From: Terriglobia bacterium
GTDB lineage: Bacteria > Acidobacteriota > Terriglobia > Terriglobales > Acidobacteriaceae
Assembly (NCBI GenBank): GCA_020073465.1
Contig: JAIQFC010000005.1
Location: 62,001 to 126,000, forward strand
Length of the DNA stretch: 64,000 bases
Direction of reading: 5' to 3'
This document shows positions 51,704 to 59,993 of the stretch, in pieces (position 1 is the stretch's first letter; the number at the start of each line of letters is the position of its first letter). Position numbers and translations under genes: made by a program. The notes below the pieces were generated by a model. That model had not been told where the DNA came from, made no database searches, and was given only the letters and a program-made list of their open reading frames with translations.

Positions 51704-52981
51704 ATGAGGAAGTCGTTGTGGAACGTGCTGGCAAGTAATCTGGCGCTCTTCGCGCTGGCGGTGACCGTGAGTTGCAGTTGCCTGTGTGGCGACAAGAGCC
51801 CGGCGGTTGGCTCCGCTCCATTCCGGAGTATCGGTCAGGATCCCGCTGGCAAGGGCGAGTCCTGGCGCTTCGTGGTCTCCGGCGACTCGCGTAATTGCGG
51901 AGACGTCGTTATGCCCGCCATTGCTGCGGGGGCGAGGACAGACGGTGCTCAGTTCTATTGGCATCTCGGAGACCTGCGCGCCATCTACGACTTCGACGAC
52001 GACATGCTGCAGGAGTCGAAGATCGCAAAGCAGCACTTGACCATCAGCGACTATGAAAAGAATGCCTGGGACGACTTCTACAAGAACCAGGTCGCCCCGT
52101 TTGAGAACACCCCGTTCTACCTCGGAATCGGGAACCACGAAACCTACTCTCCGAAAAGCCGTTGCGAGTTCGCGAAACGCTTCTCCGCGCTCCTTGACAA
52201 GCCTGAGTTGCAGGGCGGAAAGACCCCTCAGAGTTCACCAGTCGGGGCCAAAGTTGCCAGTTCCAAGGGTGCGGCCGCTAACCCAGCCGACAAGAACACC
52301 TCCTCCCCTAACGCCTGCACGAAAGACTGTGCCGATTGCGAGCGCCTGCAGTCGACGACCTACTATCACTGGGTCAAGAGCGGAGTGGACTTCATCTACC
52401 TGGACAACGCCACCGGCGATCAGTTTGACGACAACCAGATGAAGTGGTTTGACGGAGTAGTCAAGGACGATGCGGCCAAAAAGGAGATTCAGACCGTTGT
52501 TGTCGGCATGCACGAAGCCCTGCCCTGGAGCGTTTCCTGCGGTCACAGCATGAACGAGTCGCCGAAAGGGATCGAGAGCGGCGTCAAGGTTTATCAGGTT
52601 CTGCTGGATCTGCAGAAGAAGGAGAAGAAGGTCTATGTTCTTGCCAGCCACTCACATTACTACATGAAAGACATCTTCAATACGAAGCACTGGAGCAAGG
52701 ATGGCGTCTTGCCGGGCTGGATTGTGGGAACAGCCGGCGCTCAACGCCGTCCCTTGCCACCGGCGGCGGACCTGGCCAAATCCCGCGCGTACGTCTACGG
52801 ATATTTGCTCGGACGTGTCTTCGCCGATGGAACCATTCAATTTGAATTCACGGAATTAAGGCCTGACGATGTCCCCTCTACCGTGAACGACCACTACACC
52901 GCTCAGTTTGTCTCTCGGACGTGTTTTGCCGGGAACCGGAGTACCGACCCGCCCCAGGGAAAGGATTACTGCAAGGAGTAG
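51704..52981 (+). CDS. Exported metallophosphoesterase
   Basis: 425 residues with GGAGGGGAGA just before ATG 51704. A signal or lipoprotein-like N-terminus (LALFALAVTVSCSCLCG) leads. Metal-binding motifs of calcineurin-like phosphoesterases: VVSGDSRN, HLGDLRAIYD, GIGNHET, VGMHEALPWS and ASHSHYYM. GDLR and the missing D in the first block differ from the usual GDxH, so it may be divergent. An Asn/Pro/Ser/Lys-rich insertion with CTKDCADC lies in the middle. Outward-facing phosphatase or nuclease activity is inferred. Confidence 0.8.
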   Translation: MRKSLWNVLASNLALFALAVTVSCSCLCGDKSPAVGSAPFRSIGQDPAGKGESWRFVVSGDSRNCGDVVMPAIAAGARTDGAQFYWHLGDLRAIYDFDDDMLQESKIAKQHLTISDYEKNAWDDFYKNQVAPFENTPFYLGIGNHETYSPKSRCEFAKRFSALLDKPELQGGKTPQSSPVGAKVASSKGAAANPADKNTSSPNACTKDCADCERLQSTTYYHWVKSGVDFIYLDNATGDQFDDNQMKWFDGVVKDDAAKKEIQTVVVGMHEALPWSVSCGHSMNESPKGIESGVKVYQVLLDLQKKEKKVYVLASHSHYYMKDIFNTKHWSKDGVLPGWIVGTAGAQRRPLPPAADLAKSRAYVYGYLLGRVFADGTIQFEFTELRPDDVPSTVNDHYTAQFVSRTCFAGNRSTDPPQGKDYCKE

Positions 52982-53039
52982 AAAAGAAGCCGGGAGAGGA
53001 AACAAGCCATTGAATTTCTCACCGCCCGGGCGCCGCCGT

Positions 53040-53507
53040 TCAGCGCTGTGCGCCTGTTGTTTCCGCCAGCCGCTGCCGCTTCAGCGCCCGGCGGCGCATC
53101 TTTGCCATCCATTCCCTGGAATACATGGTGCCGCGGCAATTCGCAGCGCCGCAGTGGCACGGGGCGGGCGCCTCGTCGTCGTAAAGGTTGTAGTCCCAGA
53201 CGAGTTCCTCCCCGGCGTCTATGTCGCGCAAGGCAAAGATCCAGACGCGACCCTTGATCTCATCGACTTCGCAGTTGGGATCGCAGGAGTGATTCAGGAA
53301 TGCCCCCAGCCCTTCACCGTCAATGATGGTCTCGCCGTCCTCGAGTCCATACAAATAGGTGCGAGAGGAGCCATCGTAGAGGCGGTCGGCTTCCTCTGGA
53401 GTGATGCGCGGTCCGGCATATTCCACGATGCGGGCCCCTTTGCGAATGGGAGCCGTGGTGTAGACTCCGACCGAGTGAATAGGGGAAGGACGAACCACCA
53501 GGGGCAT
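53040..53507 (-). CDS. SET-domain protein methyltransferase
   Basis: 155 residues from ATG 53507 (172 if started at 53558). Compact SET domain: SPIHSVGVYTTAPIRKGARIVEY (N-SET), FLNHSCDPNCEVD and GEELVWDYNLYDDE (SAM and lysine channel), and a post-SET zinc tail CHCGAANCRGTMY. These enzymes methylate lysine side chains; bacterial targets are largely unknown. No signal peptide, so cytoplasmic. The gene is solitary; no histone-like target is adjacent, and HU lies 25 kb away. Confidence 0.88.
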   Translation of the reverse strand: MPLVVRPSPIHSVGVYTTAPIRKGARIVEYAGPRITPEEADRLYDGSSRTYLYGLEDGETIIDGEGLGAFLNHSCDPNCEVDEIKGRVWIFALRDIDAGEELVWDYNLYDDEAPAPCHCGAANCRGTMYSREWMAKMRRRALKRQRLAETTGAQR

Positions 53508-53630
53508 GAAACTAATTTCGCACGACCGGACGGGTTTGGGAAACGGCAAAAAGCGCAATGGTCAAGGCAGTCCGGCTCGGGCGAGATGCGGAGTCAAGCC
53601 CGCCACACGCGTGAACTACACCAGCACCCG

Positions 53631-54191
53631 TTAGTCCGGATCGTAGACGGAACTGCCAAAGCCTTGCTGGCGGGCCTGGTCCTGCATCTCTTCCAGCCGC
53701 TTCTTTTGGTCTTCCAACTGCGACTTCATCTGCTCAACTTGTTGCTGTTTCTCCCGCTGGCGCTCGTTCCATTGCGCACAATTGGAAACGCAGTTTGCCC
53801 CGGCAAAATGGATGGATTCGCTCACTTGGTCGACCTGGCTCTGTAAAGAGCTGATCAGATTCTTCTGTCCCTCGACCTGCGCCTTCCACTGCTCGGCCGA
53901 CATCTTCCACTCTTCTCGTGAACGATCCGCGGCATTCACATACTGGGCCTGGCCGGCGCCGGCAGTCTTCACCGCCGGTTTGAAGCTTTGCGGAATCTCG
54001 TCGTTAGTGATGACTTTGGGGGCTTTAGCGGGCTGCGCATTTTTGGCCTGGGGCTGGGGAGCCTTGGCCTGTTTTTGCTGGCGGGCTTGGCGTGCAGCAT
54101 CGCCCAAGGATTGCGAATCCTGACCGTGGGCAAGCAATCCGAACAGAGAAGCAGCGGAACACAAGATGGCGGCTCGATAGAGGTGCCGCAT
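53631..54191 (-). CDS. Exported Gln-rich coiled-coil protein
   Basis: 186 residues. Signal peptide (AAILCSAASLFGLLAHGQ) followed by a Gln/Ala/Lys/Pro-rich linker (ARQARQQKQAKAPQPQAKNA). The second half is a coiled coil: GQKNLISSLQSQVDQVSESI and REKQQQVEQMKSQLEDQKKRLEEM. It has a Cys pair CVSNC between the two coils. Periplasmic structural role is a guess; family not recognised. Confidence 0.75.
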   Translation of the reverse strand: MRHLYRAAILCSAASLFGLLAHGQDSQSLGDAARQARQQKQAKAPQPQAKNAQPAKAPKVITNDEIPQSFKPAVKTAGAGQAQYVNAADRSREEWKMSAEQWKAQVEGQKNLISSLQSQVDQVSESIHFAGANCVSNCAQWNERQREKQQQVEQMKSQLEDQKKRLEEMQDQARQQGFGSSVYDPD

Positions 54192-54318
54192 GGAACCCTC
54201 CCTAGCAATCCGTTGAGGGAGAGTAACGGCTGCCTGGAAGAAATGGTAGCGCCGAATGGCGGTCCCGCCGAGTTACTTTGGTGTAGCGCAACAGCCATTT
54301 GTCAGGGTGTGGCCCGGC

Positions 54319-55362
54319 TTATGGCCCGGCAAGAGACGTGATCAGCGAGTCGAGTTTCCCCAGAAGAGCGGCGTTTCCCTGCCGCGGATACTGGGCCAGC
54401 GCGTCGCGGTAGTGCGGCAAATTATAGAGAAATGACTCAACGCGCTCCTTGTTCAATTCTTCCCAGTAAGCGCCGTAGCCTGCCTTGTCGAGCCAGTACG
54501 CGTTGAAGACCTGCTCAAACTGGTGGAGCACGGGCACGGCGAGATACGGCTTGCCCAGATGCAAAGCCTCCGTCACCAGCGAGAATCCCGAATTCGCTAC
54601 GACGGCCTTTGCGCTGGTCAGGTCGGCGAAGAACCCGTCCAACGACGGTTTCTTGTAGACAATATTGCCTTCCGAGCCTTCGCGGCCAAAGCCATACGCA
54701 ACAAACTGACAGCGGACAGAACTCAGCAACTTCGCCAGCTCCGGAGCCGGGGAGGTCACGTAGACCAGCACGTGCTCTCCCAGTGTGGGGGTGGCGTCGA
54801 GGATTTCCTTTCGCAGCAGAGGCGGAAATAGAAACGTATTTCGTTTCCTGACAGGTGCATCAAAGAAGGAAATCACCAGGTAAGCATCGGCGTGGGGCGT
54901 CATCATGCGCGTCACCAGCTTGGCGGCAGCCGCGTCGCGCCGGTACTTCGGCGGATACGAGACGGCAGCGTTCGTCAGGCAATGCTGGTTGTCGATGGAG
55001 ATGACGGGCAGCCGCTTTCTGTGTCCCACATGGCAGGTGAGGGGCTCAAAGTCAGTAATGACCAGATCGATCTTCCATTCCTCGACCAGCTCTTTCAGAT
55101 GTGCGAGACTGCGGGCCGCCTGCGGCATCGTGATGAGATTCTTCGCGATCGTCCGTTTGTAGCGGACGCGGTTGTTCACGTACGCAAACCGGAAACCGTA
55201 GATTTCCGTGACGTCGAAGTGTTCGCTGAGGTCGCGCAGGCCGCGGTCGAAGGAGGCTACGTGGACGGTGTGTCCCTGCGCGACAAGATGAGAGAGAACC
55301 TCTTTGGCGCGGGTCGAATGTCCTGCGCCCTCCCCGTTCACTCCGTAAAGAATGTTGGCCAT
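54319..55362 (-). CDS. Glycosyltransferase-like protein, MJ1255 type
   Basis: 347 residues with a GT-B-like layout. The N-terminal NILYGVNGEGAGHSTRAKEVL is the signature of the MJ1255/VC2487 glycosyltransferase-like group, which resembles MurG and monogalactosyldiacylglycerol synthases. The C-terminal half has YGFGREG, VVANSGFSLVTEALHLGKPYLAVP and FEQVFNAYWLDKAGYG, the donor-binding region. Donor and acceptor are not known. The start ATG 55362 is 30 bp from the end of the hydroxylase large-subunit gene, so both may be one transcript. Confidence 0.85.
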   Translation of the reverse strand: MANILYGVNGEGAGHSTRAKEVLSHLVAQGHTVHVASFDRGLRDLSEHFDVTEIYGFRFAYVNNRVRYKRTIAKNLITMPQAARSLAHLKELVEEWKIDLVITDFEPLTCHVGHRKRLPVISIDNQHCLTNAAVSYPPKYRRDAAAAKLVTRMMTPHADAYLVISFFDAPVRKRNTFLFPPLLRKEILDATPTLGEHVLVYVTSPAPELAKLLSSVRCQFVAYGFGREGSEGNIVYKKPSLDGFFADLTSAKAVVANSGFSLVTEALHLGKPYLAVPVLHQFEQVFNAYWLDKAGYGAYWEELNKERVESFLYNLPHYRDALAQYPRQGNAALLGKLDSLITSLAGP

Positions 55363-55391
55363 CGAAGGGCGAGTATACCGCGCAGTCAGGC

Positions 55392-57554
55392 TCAGCTCAC
55401 TTTCAGTCCATCGGGAACCAACGGTAGAGACCGCAAGCGCATCCCACTCGCGTCAAAGATCGCATTCGCGATCGCGGGAGCCAGACCGACCATGGGACAT
55501 TCCCCCGCCCCTGCGGAAGGAAGGTCTTTACGGTCGAGCAGCACCGTTTCGATCATGGGAACATCGCTGAAGCGGGGCACGCGGTATTCAGACATTCTGC
55601 CGTTGAGAATCTTCCCATTCTCGAATTGAATGGCTTCAAAGAGCGCGCCGCCCAGCCCCTGCACGTTGGAGCCCTCGATCTGGTTACGCAGATTGTCAGG
55701 GTTGACGATTGCTCCGCATTCGAATGCGGACACCACACGCACAACTTTGACTTCGCTGGACTTCGAATCGACATTGATCTCGACGAACGTGGCGACGTTC
55801 CCCAACTTCTCGTAGCCTCCCCCCATCCCAAAACCCTGACCAGGCTTGGTTTTCGGCTTTCCCCAGCCGAACTGCTTCGCGCCCGCCTCAAAGACAGCGC
55901 GCAGCCGCTCGTTTTTCAGGTTCCTCAGACGGAATTCAAGCGGATCCATCTTGACCGCGTGGGCCAGTTCGTCCATGTGCGATTCGCGGGCGAAGTGGTT
56001 CGCAGTTGCGGCCAGGGCGCGATACGAACCCTGGCGCAAAGGAGATTTTGTCGGATGAAACACGATGCGCTGGTTCGGAACTTCGTAGTACGTGCGAATC
56101 CCAGCCGAACCGGAGTTGTAATTGTGGAAGTCCCAGGCAACAAGAGTGCCATCGTTGCGGGCGCCGCTGGTGACGTCGATAACGCCGGCGGGGCGAAAAT
56201 ACGCCCAGGTGAATTCCTCCTCGCGCGTCCACACGACTTTGACGGGACGCTTGGCGGCACGGGCAAGTCGGGCAGCTTCGATTGCGGTTTCCCCGGTGTG
56301 TTTGCCGCCGTAGCCTGAACCCGTGTCGGGCATCAGCACTCGCACTTTCTCTTCCGGCATGCGGAAGGCCTCCGCCAGCTCGCCGCGCACTCCGAAGGGC
56401 CGCTGGGTGCCGGTCCACACCGTCAATTTGTCGCCATCCCATTTGGCCAGAGCGGCGCGGGGTTCCAGGGGAACGTGCGCGATGTAAGAAACCGTATAGC
56501 TCTGTTGGAGCTTGTGCTCGGCCGAGGCTAGCGCCGGGTCGATGCTGCCAGTCTCGAAGCGGTCGCCGTCGCCCGTGGGATCCTCCCCTGTCTCAGGATT
56601 CTTCTTCAGATAATCGAAGAGTTCCTCGCCCGAAGGCTGTGCCTCCGACTTCCATTCAGCGTGAATGGCCTTGAGAGCTGACTCGGCCAATTGCGTGCTG
56701 GGCGCCGCGACTCCCACGAAGCTGCCGTCATGCACGACGGTCACACCCATCTGCTCGGCTTTCTGCGTCTCTAACGAGAGGAGACTCGCCCCGAAAAAAG
56801 GCGGACGGAGCACCTTGCCGTGCAGCATATCGGGCGACTTCTGGTCTGAGGGATAGCGATGCTTGCCGGTGACGAAGTCGCGGCCATCGACTTTGCGTAC
56901 GGATTGCCCTGCAACTTTCCAGTCGGTCGCCGGAATGAGCGGAACCTCCGCCGGAATGCTGTGCGCGAGTTGCTGTCCTTTGACCAGTACCGAGTATTCG
57001 ACGGACCGTTTGTTCTGCGGATCGCTGACCTTGCCATCGGCTGCGATGAGGCGTGCGCGATCGGTCTGCCATTGCGCCGCCGCAACGCCAATCAGCAGAT
57101 CGCGCGCTGCTGCCGCCACTTTGCGCAACTGCAGATTCATGGTGGGAGTTGTACGGCTTCCGAATGTGCCCATGTCGAACGGGGTGAGCTGGGTGTCGCC
57201 CATGACCATTTCGATCTTGTCGATCGCGACGTGCAGTTCTTCAGCAACGGCCTGGCTGAGGGACGTTCTGATGTTTTGGCCGACTTCGACTTTCCCGGTG
57301 TAGACCGTGACTTTGCCGTTCTCACCAATATGCAGCCAGGCATCGATTTCCTTGGGCAGAGATTCACCCCGTGAACGTCTCGCGCCGCCGGACTCCTGCG
57401 CGACCGCATGCTTCAGGACAGAGAACACCAGAACTCCCGCGCCCAGGAACTTGAAAAACTCGCGCCTGTCCACGTCGAAACGGTACAGGGGCACAGCGGT
57501 AAGCTCATAACGTTCGGGCTCCAGTGGAATCTCGGCTCGGATCTTCTCGTTCAT
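55392..57554 (-). CDS. Molybdenum hydroxylase large subunit (IorB-like)
   Basis: 720 residues from ATG 57554, overlapping the small-subunit stop by four bases. A Tat signal (DRREFFKFLGAGVLVFS) sits about 30 residues in. Family of isoquinoline 1-oxidoreductase beta/aldehyde oxidase subunits: GQNIRTSLSQAVAEEL, GSGYGGKHTGETAIEAARLA, and the catalytic Glu in SAGAGECPMVGLAPAIANAIF. It binds the molybdopterin cofactor and oxidises N-heterocycles or aldehydes in the periplasm. No separate FAD subunit is present, so electrons must go to a cytochrome or quinone by another route. Confidence 0.88.
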   Translation of the reverse strand: MNEKIRAEIPLEPERYELTAVPLYRFDVDRREFFKFLGAGVLVFSVLKHAVAQESGGARRSRGESLPKEIDAWLHIGENGKVTVYTGKVEVGQNIRTSLSQAVAEELHVAIDKIEMVMGDTQLTPFDMGTFGSRTTPTMNLQLRKVAAAARDLLIGVAAAQWQTDRARLIAADGKVSDPQNKRSVEYSVLVKGQQLAHSIPAEVPLIPATDWKVAGQSVRKVDGRDFVTGKHRYPSDQKSPDMLHGKVLRPPFFGASLLSLETQKAEQMGVTVVHDGSFVGVAAPSTQLAESALKAIHAEWKSEAQPSGEELFDYLKKNPETGEDPTGDGDRFETGSIDPALASAEHKLQQSYTVSYIAHVPLEPRAALAKWDGDKLTVWTGTQRPFGVRGELAEAFRMPEEKVRVLMPDTGSGYGGKHTGETAIEAARLARAAKRPVKVVWTREEEFTWAYFRPAGVIDVTSGARNDGTLVAWDFHNYNSGSAGIRTYYEVPNQRIVFHPTKSPLRQGSYRALAATANHFARESHMDELAHAVKMDPLEFRLRNLKNERLRAVFEAGAKQFGWGKPKTKPGQGFGMGGGYEKLGNVATFVEINVDSKSSEVKVVRVVSAFECGAIVNPDNLRNQIEGSNVQGLGGALFEAIQFENGKILNGRMSEYRVPRFSDVPMIETVLLDRKDLPSAGAGECPMVGLAPAIANAIFDASGMRLRSLPLVPDGLKVS

Positions 57555-58045
57555 CGGCTGCCTCCCTTCGCAGCGGGCGATCCTGCCATCACCTTCGCCG
57601 CGCGCTGAATCGCGCTCACGATGCGCGAATAGGTGCCGCAACGGCAGACGTTCCCATCCATGAAGTCAACGATCTCGCTTTCCGTCGGACTATGGTTTGC
57701 ATTCAGCAGGCTTACGGCCGACATGATCATCCCCGATGTGCAATATGCGCACTGCATCGCGCTTTCTTCGAGGAACGCCTGCTGTACCGCATGCAGCCGG
57801 TCTCCACTCGCGAGGCCTTCAATCGTGGTGACCTTCTTCTGAACAACGCTGCCCACCCTGGTGATGCAGGATCGCTGGGCCTTTCCGTCGATCAAGACGG
57901 TACAGGCACCACATAACCCTTCTCCGCAGCCGTACTTGCTGCCGGTGAGGTCCAGTTGATCGCGCAACACGGTGAGAAGACTGGTTTGCGGATCTACGTC
58001 GAGAGTGTAAGCATTTCCATTTACGACGAGCCGGAGAGTAGGCAT
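57551..58045 (-). CDS. Molybdenum hydroxylase [2Fe-2S] subunit (IorA-like)
   Basis: 164 residues from ATG 58045, with GGAG at the right distance. N-terminal plant-type ferredoxin fold: cluster CGEGLCGACTVLIDG with a fourth Cys in QRSCIT. C-terminal helical domain with the second cluster: CAYCTSGMIM and CRCGTYSRI. It passes electrons from the Mo site to the acceptor. First gene of the two-gene operon; its stop overlaps the large-subunit start (ATGA). It is probably carried out by the Tat signal of the partner. Confidence 0.9.
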   Translation of the reverse strand: MPTLRLVVNGNAYTLDVDPQTSLLTVLRDQLDLTGSKYGCGEGLCGACTVLIDGKAQRSCITRVGSVVQKKVTTIEGLASGDRLHAVQQAFLEESAMQCAYCTSGMIMSAVSLLNANHSPTESEIVDFMDGNVCRCGTYSRIVSAIQRAAKVMAGSPAAKGGSR

Positions 58046-58203
58046 TGCGATCTCCATATCAGCGCAGACCGGTGAAAGAAACGCTATTTTAAAATGATAT
58101 ACCTGTCGCAATCGCCCGCGGACGCGAGATGCGCTGACACGGAAGCTGACCGCCGACCCAAACGGGCTTCCCCAAAACGACTGAGTGAAGGATACTTGGT
58201 GCT

Positions 58204-59703
58204 ATGAAAGTCCAGTTCTGGCCAAGAGTGCTCTTGATCACGCTCCTTCTCGCGTTGCCCGCAATCACCTGGGCACAGACCGGCACGTTGATTACGGTGG
58301 ATCCGTCTGCCCCAAGCCATGCGTTCCCACATTTTTGGGAGCAGATGTTCGGCTCCGGACGCGCGGTCCTCAGTCTCCGCGACAGCTACCGGCAAGACCT
58401 GCGGCAGGTCAAACAGATTACCGGGTTTGAGTACGTCCGCTTTCACGCGATTTTTCACGACGAGGTGGGGCTGTACGACGAGGATCCACAGGGCAAGCCG
58501 GTCTACAACTTCTCTTACGTTGATCAGATCTACGACGGTTTGCTGGCCAACGGGGTGCGCCCTTTTGTTGAGCTCAGCTTCATGCCGAAGAAACTGGCAT
58601 CGAAAGAGATCCTTCATGCCTTCTGGTACAAACAGAATGTTGCTCCGCCCAGGGACTGGAACAAGTGGGACGACCTCATCAAGGAGTTCACCCAGCACCT
58701 CGTCAACCGCTACGGAATTGAAGAAGTCAGCCAATGGTATTTCGAGGTCTGGAATGAACCCAACATAGATTTCTGGGGTGGAGACCCCAAGCAGGCCACG
58801 TATTGGGACCTGTACGACCACACTGCCCGCGCCGTCAAAGCAGTGAACCCGCGGCTGCGGGTGGGCGGCCCGTCAACCGCACAGGCCGCGTGGGCCGATG
58901 ACTTTCTACACCACTGCTTCGACAACCATGTTCCCGTCGACTTCGTCTCCACCCACGTCTACGGCAATGACAGGTCGCAGGATGTTTTCGGAACGGTGGA
59001 AGACATTCCTCGCAACCGGATGGTGTGCCGTGCCGTAAAGAAGGTCCATGATCAGATCAAGGCTTCTCCCATGCCCAACTTGCCTTTGATCTGGAGCGAG
59101 TTCAACGCCAGTTACGCCAACGAACCCCCGGTCACCGACACGTCCTACATGGGTCCGTGGATGGCTGACACGATCCGCCAATGTGACGGTCTGGTCGACG
59201 TGATGTCCTACTGGACGTTTTCTGACGTTTTCGAAGAACAGGGTGTCGTAAAGACGCCCTTCTACGGAGGCTTCGGTCTGATCGCGGAAGACGGCATCCC
59301 CAAGCCCGCATTCAATGCCTTCAAGTTGCTGCATCAGTTGGGCGATCAACGCATCGAACTCGACTCGGACTCCGCGCTGCTGACCCGCAAGAAGGACGGT
59401 TCCCTCGTGCTAGCAGTATGGAACTACGCGCCTCCGGAACAGGCTGGGACGTCGAAGACCGTCACGCTGCGCTTCAAGAATGCCAAACTCACGCGTGTCC
59501 TGATTTCTCGCGTCGATCCTGAGCACGGTGACGTCCATGCACTCTACGAAAAGCTGGGCGCTCCCCGCTACCCAACGCAAGCACAGATTCAGCAATTGAA
59601 GAAGGCCGCGGAACTTCCAGCGCCGGAGGCCCGAGCGCTAAAGAATAGCGACCTTACGCTCACCTTACCGTCGTATGGGCTGGCCTTGATCGAGCTGAAA
59701 TAG
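58204..59703 (+). CDS. GH39-family glycoside hydrolase
   Basis: 499 residues. Signal peptide (VLLITLLLALPAITWAQ). GH39 clan-A barrel: acid/base Glu in YFEVWNEPNIDFWG and nucleophile Glu in LIWSEFNASYANEP, with SYWTFSDVFEEQG following. The C-terminal beta-domain contains LVLAVWNYAPPEQAG. Family members are beta-xylosidases or iduronidases; xylosidase is likely here. Exported. It is next to a GH13 enzyme, suggesting plant-polymer or glycogen use. Confidence 0.9.
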   Translation: MKVQFWPRVLLITLLLALPAITWAQTGTLITVDPSAPSHAFPHFWEQMFGSGRAVLSLRDSYRQDLRQVKQITGFEYVRFHAIFHDEVGLYDEDPQGKPVYNFSYVDQIYDGLLANGVRPFVELSFMPKKLASKEILHAFWYKQNVAPPRDWNKWDDLIKEFTQHLVNRYGIEEVSQWYFEVWNEPNIDFWGGDPKQATYWDLYDHTARAVKAVNPRLRVGGPSTAQAAWADDFLHHCFDNHVPVDFVSTHVYGNDRSQDVFGTVEDIPRNRMVCRAVKKVHDQIKASPMPNLPLIWSEFNASYANEPPVTDTSYMGPWMADTIRQCDGLVDVMSYWTFSDVFEEQGVVKTPFYGGFGLIAEDGIPKPAFNAFKLLHQLGDQRIELDSDSALLTRKKDGSLVLAVWNYAPPEQAGTSKTVTLRFKNAKLTRVLISRVDPEHGDVHALYEKLGAPRYPTQAQIQQLKKAAELPAPEARALKNSDLTLTLPSYGLALIELK

Positions 59704-59810
59704 CCACTCCATTCGCAGGCATGCCGCAGGAACGGAAAGCAAAACAACCGGCGACCGGACTGCCTGGTGGTGGCTCAATTTGGAGTCTGACACCTAACAA
59801 CTTCGATCGG

Positions 59811-59860
59811 CGTCATCCCGAACGGAGCCGTTCTTCAGGCGAAGGGAGGGATCTCGCGTG
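59811..59860. repeat. Dispersed repeat in the GH39-GH13 gap
   Basis: CGTCATCCCGAACGGAGCC, then CGAAGGGAGGGATCTCGCG. Related in layout to 3061-3087 and 38222-38253 (TCATTCCGA..GCGAAG..GAGGAATCTGC). It is within the open frame upstream of the GH13 start but not in the chosen gene. Confidence 0.5.
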
Positions 59861-59993
59861 CGTCGCCACCTCACTCAGGCCTCAAGCTGAGCTACTACCG
59901 TTTGCAGGCTTCCCACTGGTTTTGAACGTCACCGGAGTATTCTGTCTGGTTGCGCCCTTGTCCCGCGCCGTTCTGGATTGGAGAACTCTTCCC

